Assembly: GCA_022840405.1 (NCBI GenBank)
Contig: JALHJR010000003.1
Coordinates: 62,001 to 126,000 of the forward strand
Origin: Tepidanaerobacter acetatoxydans_A
GTDB taxonomy: Bacteria > Bacillota > Thermosediminibacteria > Thermosediminibacterales > Tepidanaerobacteraceae
Direction: 5' to 3'
DNA: 64,000 nucleotides
Shown here: piece by piece, positions 35,767 to 42,847 of the stretch
How the letters are laid out: the number at the start of each line of letters is the position of its first letter
How positions within the stretch are numbered: the first letter of the stretch is position 1
Translations under genes and position numbers: made by a program
Notes under the pieces: model-generated
Database searches by the model: none
What the model was told of the DNA's origin: nothing
What the model saw: only the letters and a program-made list of their open reading frames with translations

Positions 35767-37458
35767 ATGTCAAAAGAGATTTTGGCAGATGTTGCTCGGG
35801 ACCAAATTCGAATTGGGGTTTTAGAAGACCGACAACTAGTAGAATATTATGTAGAAAAGACTTATGATGAAAGGATAACAGGAAATATCTATAAAGGTAA
35901 GGTAGCAAATGTACTCCCGGGTATGCAAGCTGCCTTTGTGGATATAGGTTTAGGCAAAAATGCATTTTTATATGTAGGTGATTTAAATTCTTATAATCTT
36001 GGCCTTGAAGATGCGGATGCAATTGGTGATTTAAAAAAAGCACCGATAAAAGATATATTACATGTTGGCCAGGAGGTTTTAGTTCAGGTTGTAAAAGAGC
36101 CTATCGGCACTAAAGGAGCCAGGGTATCTACCAATATAACACTGCCTGGCAGATACCTGGTCCTTATGCCTACCGTTGATTATATAGGGATTTCTCGGAG
36201 AATTGAGAATGAAGAAGAACGCCAACGCTTAAAATCCCTAGCAGAGGAAATACAGCCACATAATATGGGAATAATTGTAAGAACGGCGGCGGAAGGTGAA
36301 GATATAGAGAATCTAAAATCCGATATGGAGTATTTAAAACGCCTTTGGAATAATATACAAATGAAGCAGAAGAATGGGAAGGTTCCTCGGTTGATATATA
36401 AAGATATGGATTTGCTTACTCGCATGGTAAGGGATGTATTTACACCGGAAGTAAATAAGTTTTATGTAAATACATCATATGGATATGAGAAGGTATTAGA
36501 AGCTGCTTCATTGATATCACATTCCCTGAAAGATCGTGTAAGTCTGTATATGGGTCAGGAAGATATTTTTGAGTATTTTAACATAGAATCAGAGGTCGAA
36601 AGGGCCTTGGAAAGAAAGGTTTGGCTGAAATCCGGCGGTTATATCGTTATAGATCATACAGAGGCTCTAACTGCTATAGACGTAAATACGGGCAAATTTG
36701 TCGGCAGCATAAACTTGGAAGATACAGTAGTTAAAACCAATTTAGAAGCAGCCAAAGAGATTGCAAAACAGCTAAGATTGCGGGATATAGGTGGAATAAT
36801 AATTATAGATTTTATCGATATGGACTCACAAGAACATCAAAAGATGGTTATGGATGCTTTGGAAATTGAGTTAAAAAAGGATAGAACTAAAGCACATGTA
36901 TTAGGGATTACAAATTTAGGTTTGGTAGAAATGACACGGAAAAAAGTTCGTCAAAGTCTGCACGAAGTCCTAGAAAAAGTGTGCCCTTATTGTGACGGTA
37001 GAGGAAGGATATTATCTGAGGAAACAATGGCTAAAAAAGTCGAACAAGAAATATCTAGAATATTCAGAACTCGAAAAGGTGAGGCGATTCTTATAGAAGT
37101 ACATCCATCAGTGGCAGCGGTAGTTATAGGTGCTGGCGGAACAAGACTAAGTCAATTAGAGCAGCGTTACGGGAAATATATTTTCATTAAAGGCAAGGAT
37201 GATCTACATCCTGAAGAAATCCGAATTAAGGCAGTTGGAAGCAGGGTTAAACTGGAGAATTTCGCTATGCCTGTAAGAGAAGGTCAGATCATAGATGTGA
37301 TTATAGAAGATAGGCATATAACCAATCACAATGATGGCATAGCCAGAGTAGACGGCTATGTAATCAATGTGGAGGAAGGTGCTGCTCTTTTAGGTGCAAA
37401 AGCAAAAGTTCAAATAAATAAGACTTACAGAACTTATGCAAAGGCGAGGCTGATATAA
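35767..37458 (+). CDS. rng: Ribonuclease E/G family
   Basis: Single-strand-specific endoribonuclease for rRNA and mRNA processing. An S1 domain spans about residues 35-120 (GNIYKGKVANVLPGMQAAFVDIG), the DNase-I-like catalytic domain has the metal-binding ALTAIDVNTGKFVG and IIIIDFIDMDSQEHQ segments near 300 and 345, and the zinc-link motif CPYCDGRG lies near 408. 563 residues is between RNase G and the full RNase E catalytic half. A TRAM-like beta segment may form the extreme C-terminus. GGAGGAG lies upstream of ATG 35767. A terminator follows. Confidence 0.94.
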   Translation: MSKEILADVARDQIRIGVLEDRQLVEYYVEKTYDERITGNIYKGKVANVLPGMQAAFVDIGLGKNAFLYVGDLNSYNLGLEDADAIGDLKKAPIKDILHVGQEVLVQVVKEPIGTKGARVSTNITLPGRYLVLMPTVDYIGISRRIENEEERQRLKSLAEEIQPHNMGIIVRTAAEGEDIENLKSDMEYLKRLWNNIQMKQKNGKVPRLIYKDMDLLTRMVRDVFTPEVNKFYVNTSYGYEKVLEAASLISHSLKDRVSLYMGQEDIFEYFNIESEVERALERKVWLKSGGYIVIDHTEALTAIDVNTGKFVGSINLEDTVVKTNLEAAKEIAKQLRLRDIGGIIIIDFIDMDSQEHQKMVMDALEIELKKDRTKAHVLGITNLGLVEMTRKKVRQSLHEVLEKVCPYCDGRGRILSEETMAKKVEQEISRIFRTRKGEAILIEVHPSVAAVVIGAGGTRLSQLEQRYGKYIFIKGKDDLHPEEIRIKAVGSRVKLENFAMPVREGQIIDVIIEDRHITNHNDGIARVDGYVINVEEGAALLGAKAKVQINKTYRTYAKARLI

Positions 37459-37469
37459 AAAACCTTAGC

Positions 37470-37512
37470 AAAACAGGTGACAGGAGAAACATTTCCTCTC
37501 ACCTGTTTTTTG
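37470..37512 (+). terminator. Terminator after rng
   Basis: AAACAGGTGA and TCACCTGTTT arms enclose a second small stem (AGGAGAAACATTTCCT) and are followed by T's. Confidence 0.88.
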
Positions 37513-37633
37513 TAACCTTAAAACCGTATTTTGCATATATTATAGCAGGTAATGAGCAGCAGATTTAAAAACAAAATACCGGATGTAAGAGAAAGATATG
37601 TTTTGTGTAGCTTATAAAAAGGAGGGAATTGTA

Positions 37634-37726
37634 ATGACAGATTCTCTAGGTACTGGTTATCACAAAGACAGATGGGCATTTGTCCTGTTTCTGATATTAC
37701 TCCTTCTGCTTTTTGCAGATAACTAA
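37634..37726 (+). CDS. 30-residue membrane peptide, YjcZ/sporulation-like
   Basis: A very short gene reading MTDSLGTGYHKDRWAFVLFL followed by an I/L-rich helix and ending F-A-D-N. One membrane helix fills its second half. GGAGGG sits eight bases before ATG 37634, and a strong terminator follows immediately, so it is a complete transcription unit. The pattern (short polar start with G and Y, then F-x-L-I-x-L-L-L-L) is like the YjcZ family of tiny spore membrane proteins. Function unknown; its neighbourhood is sporulation-rich. Confidence 0.72.
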   Translation: MTDSLGTGYHKDRWAFVLFLILLLLLFADN

Positions 37727-37728
37727 AA

Positions 37729-37767
37729 GATTAGGTCGTGCTCTTTGAGCACGACCTAATCTTTTTT
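37729..37767. terminator. Bidirectional terminator
   Basis: AGATTAGGTCGTGCTC-TTT-GAGCACGACCTAATCT is a perfect 16-base-pair stem with T's on the + side. It overlaps the last codons of the opposing gene. Confidence 0.92.
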
Positions 37768-38133
37768 GATCTCCTCAGATTTAGCTGAGTTTTTTGAATT
37801 ATTTGCGCTGCCGTCTGATGTTGAAAAGGTTTTCATTAAATTAATGAGAGCGGCTGGATTAATTTTTTTATCACCGGTTCCTCCCATTGAGTCTAGCAGG
37901 TCAGCAGCCATTTCCTTTAGTTCAGATACCTCGGATTTCGATGAGAAACCTCTTGTATCAGATTTGGAGTCTTGCGCATTCAAAAAACTAATGATTCCCA
38001 ATAAATTACTTAGAGCCAGCAGACTTATTAATTCGTTGGCACTTTGGTCGTTCGGACCGTTGATTACTTTTAAGACTGTTTCAAGCAAGTTATTTCCAAA
38101 ACCTCGGTCATCATTTTCTTCCAAACTTACCAC
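37756..38133 (-). CDS. Hypothetical protein with KINPxALxxLM motif
   Basis: 125-residue soluble protein with no family I can name. It is helical and Ser/Asn/Asp-rich with no signal. The C-terminal half has KKINPAALINLMKTF, similar in plan to HKMNFEALNTLLTMI in the gene at 38280, suggesting relatedness. A GGGAGTGG site precedes the ATG at 38133. The gene is monocistronic, bounded by terminators on both sides. Likely a small sporulation-associated protein by context only. Confidence 0.6.
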   Translation of the reverse strand: MVSLEENDDRGFGNNLLETVLKVINGPNDQSANELISLLALSNLLGIISFLNAQDSKSDTRGFSSKSEVSELKEMAADLLDSMGGTGDKKINPAALINLMKTFSTSDGSANNSKNSAKSEEIKKD

Positions 38134-38221
38134 TCCCTTATGTTTTAAAACAACCAGGTATCAAATGTGCTATATAAAATATATTCTTTTATTTATCTAA
38201 AAATGATTATTTTTAAATAAA

Positions 38222-38247
38222 TAAAAGATGGCATAATAAGCCATCAT
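38222..38247 (-). terminator. Terminator of the 38.3-38.8 kb pair
   Basis: On the minus strand GATGGC-TTATTAT-GCCATC is followed by TTTTATTTATTT. It lies just after the gene ending at 38280. The remaining intergenic DNA to 38134 is AT-rich without further signal. Confidence 0.7.
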
Positions 38248-38279
38248 ATTTGAAAGTTTTTTTAAACCACTAATGAATA

Positions 38280-38594
38280 TTACACATTATTTTCTGGTTC
38301 GGCTAAAGTATTTAATAAATTTTCTATATCCTCAGCCTGCTTAGCTAAAACATCCTTTTTGCATTCATCTATCTCTATTATTTGAGTATTTTTTTTTGAC
38401 TGCCTAGATTCATGAATCATTGTCAAAAGAGTATTCAAGGCTTCAAAATTCATTTTATGATTTGGCTGTTCCGGCCTAAACACATTAATAGTTGTAATTA
38501 GAAAATCAAGCAGTTCCTGACTTTTTGAACTCATAAAAGGTCGTATAGCTTTTAAAAGCTGCACATCGTTATCACTTATTGAAAAGGTCTTCAT
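38280..38594 (-). CDS. Hypothetical protein, paralogue-like of the 37.8 kb gene
   Basis: 104-residue helical protein. SDNDVQLLKAIRPFMSSKSQELLDFLITTINVF (landmarks L-L-K-A-I-R-P-F and Q-E-L-L-D-F) precedes the HKMNFEALNTLLTMI motif shared in plan with the gene at 37756. No membrane segment. It starts two bases after the stop of the upstream 59-residue gene, whose last codons hold its GGAGGA ribosome site, so the two form an operon. I do not recognise a named family. Confidence 0.62.
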   Translation of the reverse strand: MKTFSISDNDVQLLKAIRPFMSSKSQELLDFLITTINVFRPEQPNHKMNFEALNTLLTMIHESRQSKKNTQIIEIDECKKDVLAKQAEDIENLLNTLAEPENNV

Positions 38595-38596
38595 CT

Positions 38597-38776
38597 TTAT
38601 TCCTCCGCTTCCTTTAGCAAAAAACTTCTTATAATTTTTATCATGCGATCAAGCGCCCCAAATGAAATAATAAGCAATAAGAGTATGAGAAAAAGCGTGT
38701 ATGGATTTGAAATGGGTTTAAAACTATTGTCGGAATTCTCAAAACCGGTGTTTTGATTTGTATTCATAGGATTCAT
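38597..38776 (-). CDS. 59-residue single-pass membrane protein
   Basis: Small gene starting at ATG 38776 with AGGAGTGAAAATTA upstream. A polar Asn-rich N-terminus (M-N-P-M-N-T-N-Q-N-T-G-F) is followed by one long hydrophobic helix (about residues 27-41) and a basic tail ending K-E-A-E-E. It is translationally coupled to the gene at 38280. The pair lies divergent from sleB. No family recognised; a sporulation membrane protein is plausible from context. Confidence 0.6.
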   Translation of the reverse strand: MNPMNTNQNTGFENSDNSFKPISNPYTLFLILLLLIISFGALDRMIKIIRSFLLKEAEE

Positions 38777-38900
38777 TAATTTTCACTCCTTACTATGAAC
38801 TTCTTTAAGTTATTATATGAATAAAGTGTATAAAAAGGTACCGGAATAAGTGCTAAAAAAATAAGCAAACTAAAGATAGCGATTAAAAAGAGGTGATAGA

Positions 38901-39377
38901 ATGTTCAAAACTAAGAAGTTAATTATTTTGGCGATTGTTTTATCTGTTGCAGTTTTGATAGGCTTTTTAAGCATGAATTGCAAGGCTCAGACAAAATCAG
39001 AAAATTATGCCGTTTCATCATGGGAAGGCGATTACACTCTTTTAGCTCGGCTTGTAGCCGGTGAAGCAGAAGGAGAACCGTATCTTGGTCAAGTAGGTGT
39101 TGCAGCTGTTATCATTAACCGAACGAAGCATCCTAAATTTCCGACGACGATAGCCGATGTAATCTACCAACCGGGGGCATTTGAATCGGTCAGCAATGGT
39201 TTGATATGGTCAAGATACCCATCTAGAAATAATTTTGACGCTGCTCGTCAAGCTATGAGCGGATGGGATCCGACCTATGGCAGTGTATTCTTCTGGAATC
39301 CTTATAAATCAGTTAGCCCGTGGATATGGTCGCGTTCAATAGTAACCAGAATAGGGCAACATGTATTTGCCAAATAG
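38901..39377 (+). CDS. sleB: Spore cortex-lytic hydrolase, SleB family
   Basis: Cell-wall hydrolase of the SleB/hydrolase_2 family, cutting muramic-lactam-containing cortex during germination. A signal or anchor helix (about residues 5-24) is followed by the catalytic domain: LLARLVAGEAEGEPYLGQVGVAAVIINR (catalytic Glu in A-G-E-A-E-G-E-P), then YQPGAFESV and ARQAMSGWDPTYGSVFFWNP. At 158 residues it lacks the N-terminal peptidoglycan-binding domain of Bacillus SleB, common in Clostridia. AAGAGGTG precedes ATG 38901. ypeB follows 14 bases later, the known partner. Confidence 0.92.
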   Translation: MFKTKKLIILAIVLSVAVLIGFLSMNCKAQTKSENYAVSSWEGDYTLLARLVAGEAEGEPYLGQVGVAAVIINRTKHPKFPTTIADVIYQPGAFESVSNGLIWSRYPSRNNFDAARQAMSGWDPTYGSVFFWNPYKSVSPWIWSRSIVTRIGQHVFAK

Positions 39378-39391
39378 AAACGGAGGGTCTA

Positions 39392-40741
39392 ATGTTGAAA
39401 AAAAAATATATTTGGATAATTAATCTGCTAATATTAGGAGGTATTGTATTTGGCTACTGGTCGGTGTCCACTAGAGCATTTTCGGCGGAAAACGCTTTAG
39501 AGGCTTCTTATCAGCGAGGATTTTATAATCTACTGGAGCAAGTAAACAATCTAAATATCTTAATTTCAAAAAGTGAAGTTACGTCATCAAACGAACAGAG
39601 GATTATGATGCTGACTACGATTTGGCACCAGGCTGAAGGAGCAAGAACCAGCCTGGCAACTATGCCGTTGGGTGACAGAGATATGACAAATATGCAAAAA
39701 TTTTTTGCACAGTTGGGTGATTTTTCTTATAATATTGCCGGTAAATTAGTAAAAAAGGAAGAAATATCCGATGCTGAATGGGAGAAGATGAGGCGATTCA
39801 GAAAAAACATTCAAAACTTAAATGAAGATCTTCGGCGTTTACAAGATGATGTAACTGCTGGCAAAATAAGATGGGAAGATAAACCAGATAGCTTGATAGC
39901 TATAAAGAAAGTTCAAGGTATGGCGGATAATTTTGAAGCCATTGATGAAAAGCTTAAAAAGGAAGTACCTACCATTACTTATGATGGGCCTTTTTCCGAT
40001 CATGTCGAACAAGTGACTGCAAAAGCCTTAACAGGTAAGCTCATAAGTGAGAGCGAAGCTGCTGTAATTGCTCAACAAGCTGTAAATAAAGTAGTAAAAG
40101 GGGATTTTAGAGCTGATGTAGTTGGGAGAACAAAGGGGAATTTTCCTGCATATACTATCGAATTTACAAAAGAAGGAAATACAACCCCTGATATTATAAT
40201 GGATGTAAGTGAAGTTGGCGGTCATGTGATATGGTTTTTAAATACCAGGGAAGTAGAGGACTCTAAAATACCTATAAAGCGAGCACTAGATAAAGCAAAA
40301 ACCTATATGGAATCTATAGATTACAAAAATATGGAGCTTACCGGTTCTATCAGGGAAAATAATACGGTAACAATATCATTTGTTCCAAAAGAAAATGATG
40401 TGCTATTATATCCTGATTTTATAAAAGTTGAGGTGGCTTTAGACACTGGCGAAGTTGTAGGGTTTAATGCCCTGGCTTATTTAACCTCGCATAATAAACG
40501 TAAGTTGCCTGAGCCTGAAATTACCGAACAAGAGGTAAAAGATAAATTAAGTCCAAATTTAAGTATCAGAAGAATCCGACTGGCTTTGATTCCTGATGAA
40601 GCATTAAGAGAAAAGCTTTGCTATGAGGTGGATGCAGAGCTAAATTCTGACCGCTATTTTATTTATATAAATGCTGAAAATGGTAATGAAGAACAAATTT
40701 TAAAAGTTGTAGAAACGGACAAGGGTACAATGACCATGTAA
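39392..40741 (+). CDS. ypeB: Germination protein YpeB
   Basis: Membrane-anchored protein needed to place and stabilise SleB in the spore. It has one N-terminal helix (about 5-24), a long helical region (about 30-195), and C-terminal PepSY-like repeats (about 220-445; LISESEAAVIAQQAVNKVV, then VGGHVIWFLNTREV, and a final segment LCYEVDAELNSDRYFIYINAENGNEEQIL). About 449 residues is normal. ATG 39392 has CGGAGGG just before it; the frame is open upstream inside sleB but is not expected to be translated. Confidence 0.93.
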   Translation: MLKKKYIWIINLLILGGIVFGYWSVSTRAFSAENALEASYQRGFYNLLEQVNNLNILISKSEVTSSNEQRIMMLTTIWHQAEGARTSLATMPLGDRDMTNMQKFFAQLGDFSYNIAGKLVKKEEISDAEWEKMRRFRKNIQNLNEDLRRLQDDVTAGKIRWEDKPDSLIAIKKVQGMADNFEAIDEKLKKEVPTITYDGPFSDHVEQVTAKALTGKLISESEAAVIAQQAVNKVVKGDFRADVVGRTKGNFPAYTIEFTKEGNTTPDIIMDVSEVGGHVIWFLNTREVEDSKIPIKRALDKAKTYMESIDYKNMELTGSIRENNTVTISFVPKENDVLLYPDFIKVEVALDTGEVVGFNALAYLTSHNKRKLPEPEITEQEVKDKLSPNLSIRRIRLALIPDEALREKLCYEVDAELNSDRYFIYINAENGNEEQILKVVETDKGTMTM

Positions 40742-40810
40742 AAAACAGAAGTTGAATAATGGTATAAAAGCCCCCTATAAAACCAAAGGCCGTTGCATTA
40801 ATATAAGCTG

Positions 40811-40842
40811 GACAACCATCTTATACGCATGGTTTTTATTTA
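40811..40842 (+). terminator. Terminator after ypeB
   Basis: AACCAT-N9-ATGGTT followed by TTTATTTAT. The rest of the 237-base gap up to 40978 is AT-rich, with TTGACA at 40913 but no well-spaced -10 box. Confidence 0.6.
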
Positions 40843-40978
40843 TAGGAATAGTAAATATAAATTCTTCAATAGCTCTAATCTTTCAAAGATAAATTTTTGT
40901 GGCGAATAAAATTTTGACAACATAATATAGATATAAGGTAATAAATAAGAGAATTGATGTAAGGGGAGAGGATATAAT

Positions 40979-41449
40979 ATGGGTGACGTGAAGAATTTTT
41001 CTCCTGGTTATGAAAATGAAATTACTGTGCCGGTAATTTACCTATTGCTTATGGCCAATGTTTTAGGACTGGTGGTTTTTCTTGATGACAAGATGAGCAA
41101 ACATACTTCTATTAAAAAAAACGGATATAAGAATTACCCCAGAAATCACCCAATGAAGCAAATTTTAAAACCGTTACCAACTATAAGTGATAAAAGTGTC
41201 ATGTCAGAGCTGAACATCGAGAATAAATCAACTTCAGATAATAACATAAAGGAGATTTCAGATAAAAAAGATAAAGATAAAAATAAAAATATGGCGTTAG
41301 AACAAATTGAACAAACAGTTAAGCAAACCGATAAAAAAATACCTAAGCACAGAGATAACATCATTAGATTTAAAGAAACTACAGATCATAATAAACAAAT
41401 GGTTAAGCAGCCACTGGAACCATTAATTTGGCATTTTCCAACTAAATAA
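40979..41449 (+). CDS. Hypothetical membrane-anchored lysine-rich protein
   Basis: 156 residues. One membrane helix at about 18-35 (VIYLLLMANVLGLVVFL) is followed by a long highly charged tail rich in K, D, N and E (around residues 80-120, with S-D-K-K-D-K-D-K-N-K-N) and probably disordered. No known domain. GGGGAGAGG precedes ATG 40979. It is not obviously co-transcribed with rplU, which has its own promoter. Function unknown. Confidence 0.6.
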   Translation: MGDVKNFSPGYENEITVPVIYLLLMANVLGLVVFLDDKMSKHTSIKKNGYKNYPRNHPMKQILKPLPTISDKSVMSELNIENKSTSDNNIKEISDKKDKDKNKNMALEQIEQTVKQTDKKIPKHRDNIIRFKETTDHNKQMVKQPLEPLIWHFPTK

Positions 41450-41471
41450 TATAACAAGATATTAAATTGCA

Positions 41472-41501
41472 TTGACATGTAAGGTTTTCATGTGCTAAAA
41501 T
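41472..41501 (+). promoter_or_regulatory. Sigma-A promoter of rplU
   Basis: TTGACA, 18 bases, then TGC-TAAAAT, an extended -10 box. It is placed to transcribe the L21 leader. Confidence 0.75.
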
Positions 41502-41504
41502 ATC

Positions 41505-41590
41505 GTAGGTGGTTGTATTATGCCTTCCACCGCACGGAACGGGTTTTAAAACAAGTTACCTGGATTCCGGCGAGAATAAGGAGGAGATTA
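41505..41590 (+). ncRNA. Ribosomal protein L21 leader
   Basis: Between the promoter and rplU is a structured 5' leader. GGTGG (41508) pairs with CCACC (41528), and the conserved-looking CCGCACGGAACGGGTTT and CCTGGATTCCGGCGAG segments follow. This matches the position and general content of the Firmicutes L21 leader, which is thought to bind L21 for autoregulation. Assigned from memory of the motif, without a covariance-model check. Confidence 0.65.
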
Positions 41591-41593
41591 ATT

Positions 41594-41905
41594 ATGTACG
41601 CAGTTATTGAAACTGGTGGAAAACAGTATCGTGTATCGGAAGGTGATATAATTCAAGTTGAAAAACTTCCGGCAGATGTAGGAGAATCAATTGAAATCGA
41701 CAAAGTTATGGCATTATCTGCGGATAATGGTCTTAAGGTTGGGAAACCATGGCTTGAAAATGCGAAAGTGACAGCTAAAGTGCTGCGTCAAGGCAAAAGC
41801 GATAAGATTATCGTCTTTAAGTACAAGCCTAAGAAGAATTATCGTAAGAGGCAAGGCCACCGCCAGCCATTTACGGAAATTCAAATTGAAAAAATAGAAG
41901 GGTAG
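41594..41905 (+). CDS. rplU: 50S ribosomal protein L21
   Basis: 103-residue large-subunit protein. It opens MYAVIETGGKQYRVSEGDII and contains VRQGKSDKIIVFKYKPKKNYRKRQGHRQPFTEI in its C-terminal part (landmark K-Y-K-P-K-K-N-Y-R-K-R-x-G-H-R-Q), both diagnostic. AAGGAGGAG lies ahead of ATG 41594; the frame is open upstream through the leader but that part is not protein. It is the first gene of rplU-prp-rpmA. Confidence 0.98.
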   Translation: MYAVIETGGKQYRVSEGDIIQVEKLPADVGESIEIDKVMALSADNGLKVGKPWLENAKVTAKVLRQGKSDKIIVFKYKPKKNYRKRQGHRQPFTEIQIEKIEG

Positions 41906-41906
41906 T

Positions 41907-42242
41907 ATGATAAAGGTAAGAATAAAGTCCCATCCTTTTGGCGGTTATAAATCAATAGAAATATCAGGCCATGCAGAGTATGCCGATTATGGCAAAGATA
42001 TAGTTTGTGCTGGAGTTTCAGCCTTGGCAGAAACCGCAGTTTTGGGGCTAAAGAATGTCGCTGGCATAAAACCTGTGGTTGATAAAAAACCAGGTTGTTT
42101 CATGCTAAAACTTCCTGATGATATGACAGCAGAAGAGTTTAAAAAAGCGACAATTATTCTTGAAACCATATTTTTAGGAATTCAAGATATTGCAGAATCA
42201 TATCCGTCGAATATTCAGACTGAACTTATAGAGGAGGTGTAG
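41907..42242 (+). CDS. prp: Ribosomal-processing cysteine protease Prp
   Basis: YsxB/Prp family enzyme of 111 residues that removes the N-terminal extension of L27. The catalytic His and Cys are in SGHAEYADYGKDIVCAGVSALAETA near residues 22-35 (H in G-H-A, C in V-C-A-G-V-S-A). It is encoded one base after rplU and just before rpmA. The L27 encoded next carries the cleavable extension, so the pair is functional by sequence. Confidence 0.95.
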   Translation: MIKVRIKSHPFGGYKSIEISGHAEYADYGKDIVCAGVSALAETAVLGLKNVAGIKPVVDKKPGCFMLKLPDDMTAEEFKKATIILETIFLGIQDIAESYPSNIQTELIEEV

Positions 42243-42245
42243 CTG

Positions 42246-42518
42246 ATGAATTTACAGCTTTTTGCTCAGAAAAAAGGCGGAGGAAGTTCGAAAAACGGTC
42301 GAGACAGTCAGGCTAAGCGCTTAGGGGTCAAGAGGTATGACGGGCAGTTTGTAAGTGCCGGGAGCATACTGGTTCGCCAAAGAGGCACGAGGATATATCC
42401 AGGACAAAATGTAGGTATGGGTGTAGATCATACACTTTTTGCGAAAGCTGATGGTTATGTTAAGTTTGAACAAAAGGGAAAAGATAAGAAACTCGTAAGC
42501 ATATATGAAGCAAACTAA
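42246..42518 (+). CDS. rpmA: 50S ribosomal protein L27
   Basis: 90-residue large-subunit protein. It starts MNLQLFAQKKGGGSSKNGRD: the N-terminal extension M-N-L-Q-L-F-A is the Prp recognition sequence, removed to expose the residues that reach the peptidyl-transferase centre. QAKRLGVKRYDGQFVSAGSI and the VRQRGTRIYPGQNVGMG landmarks confirm L27. GGAGGTG precedes ATG 42246. In most Firmicutes obgE follows; here a terminator and an insertion sequence follow instead. Confidence 0.98.
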   Translation: MNLQLFAQKKGGGSSKNGRDSQAKRLGVKRYDGQFVSAGSILVRQRGTRIYPGQNVGMGVDHTLFAKADGYVKFEQKGKDKKLVSIYEAN

Positions 42519-42545
42519 GCTCCTATAAATAGGAGCTGCTTTTTT
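42518..42545 (+). terminator. Terminator after rpmA
   Basis: AGCTCCTA-TAAA-TAGGAGCT followed by GCTTTTTTT. Confidence 0.9.
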
Positions 42546-42847
42546 AAGGTAACTATGGAAAAAATTACCTTTGTTTTTTATTACCAAGCAAAGATTGATG
42601 CTGCTTTATAAAGTTAATTTAGACATAGAATGTCAGCAAATTAAATTGTTCTTAATTATAATAAGACATGCTGCATACTGACAATAGGTTTACGAAGATA
42701 GGATTTTTACATTAGAATCAAGACTGCTAGTGTGTCAACAACATTAGATAGAATGGAAATACGGTTTTTGAGTATAAATTTAAATATCTGAAATACCAGT
42801 GTTCTATTTTCGATAGAAGGATTTTAAGATAATAAAATAGAATACAA
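42546..42847. other. AT-rich spacer between rpmA and the insertion sequence
   Basis: About 300 bases with no reading frame of note, no RNA gene and no clear promoter. The left terminal repeat of the IS begins at its end. Confidence 0.6.
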
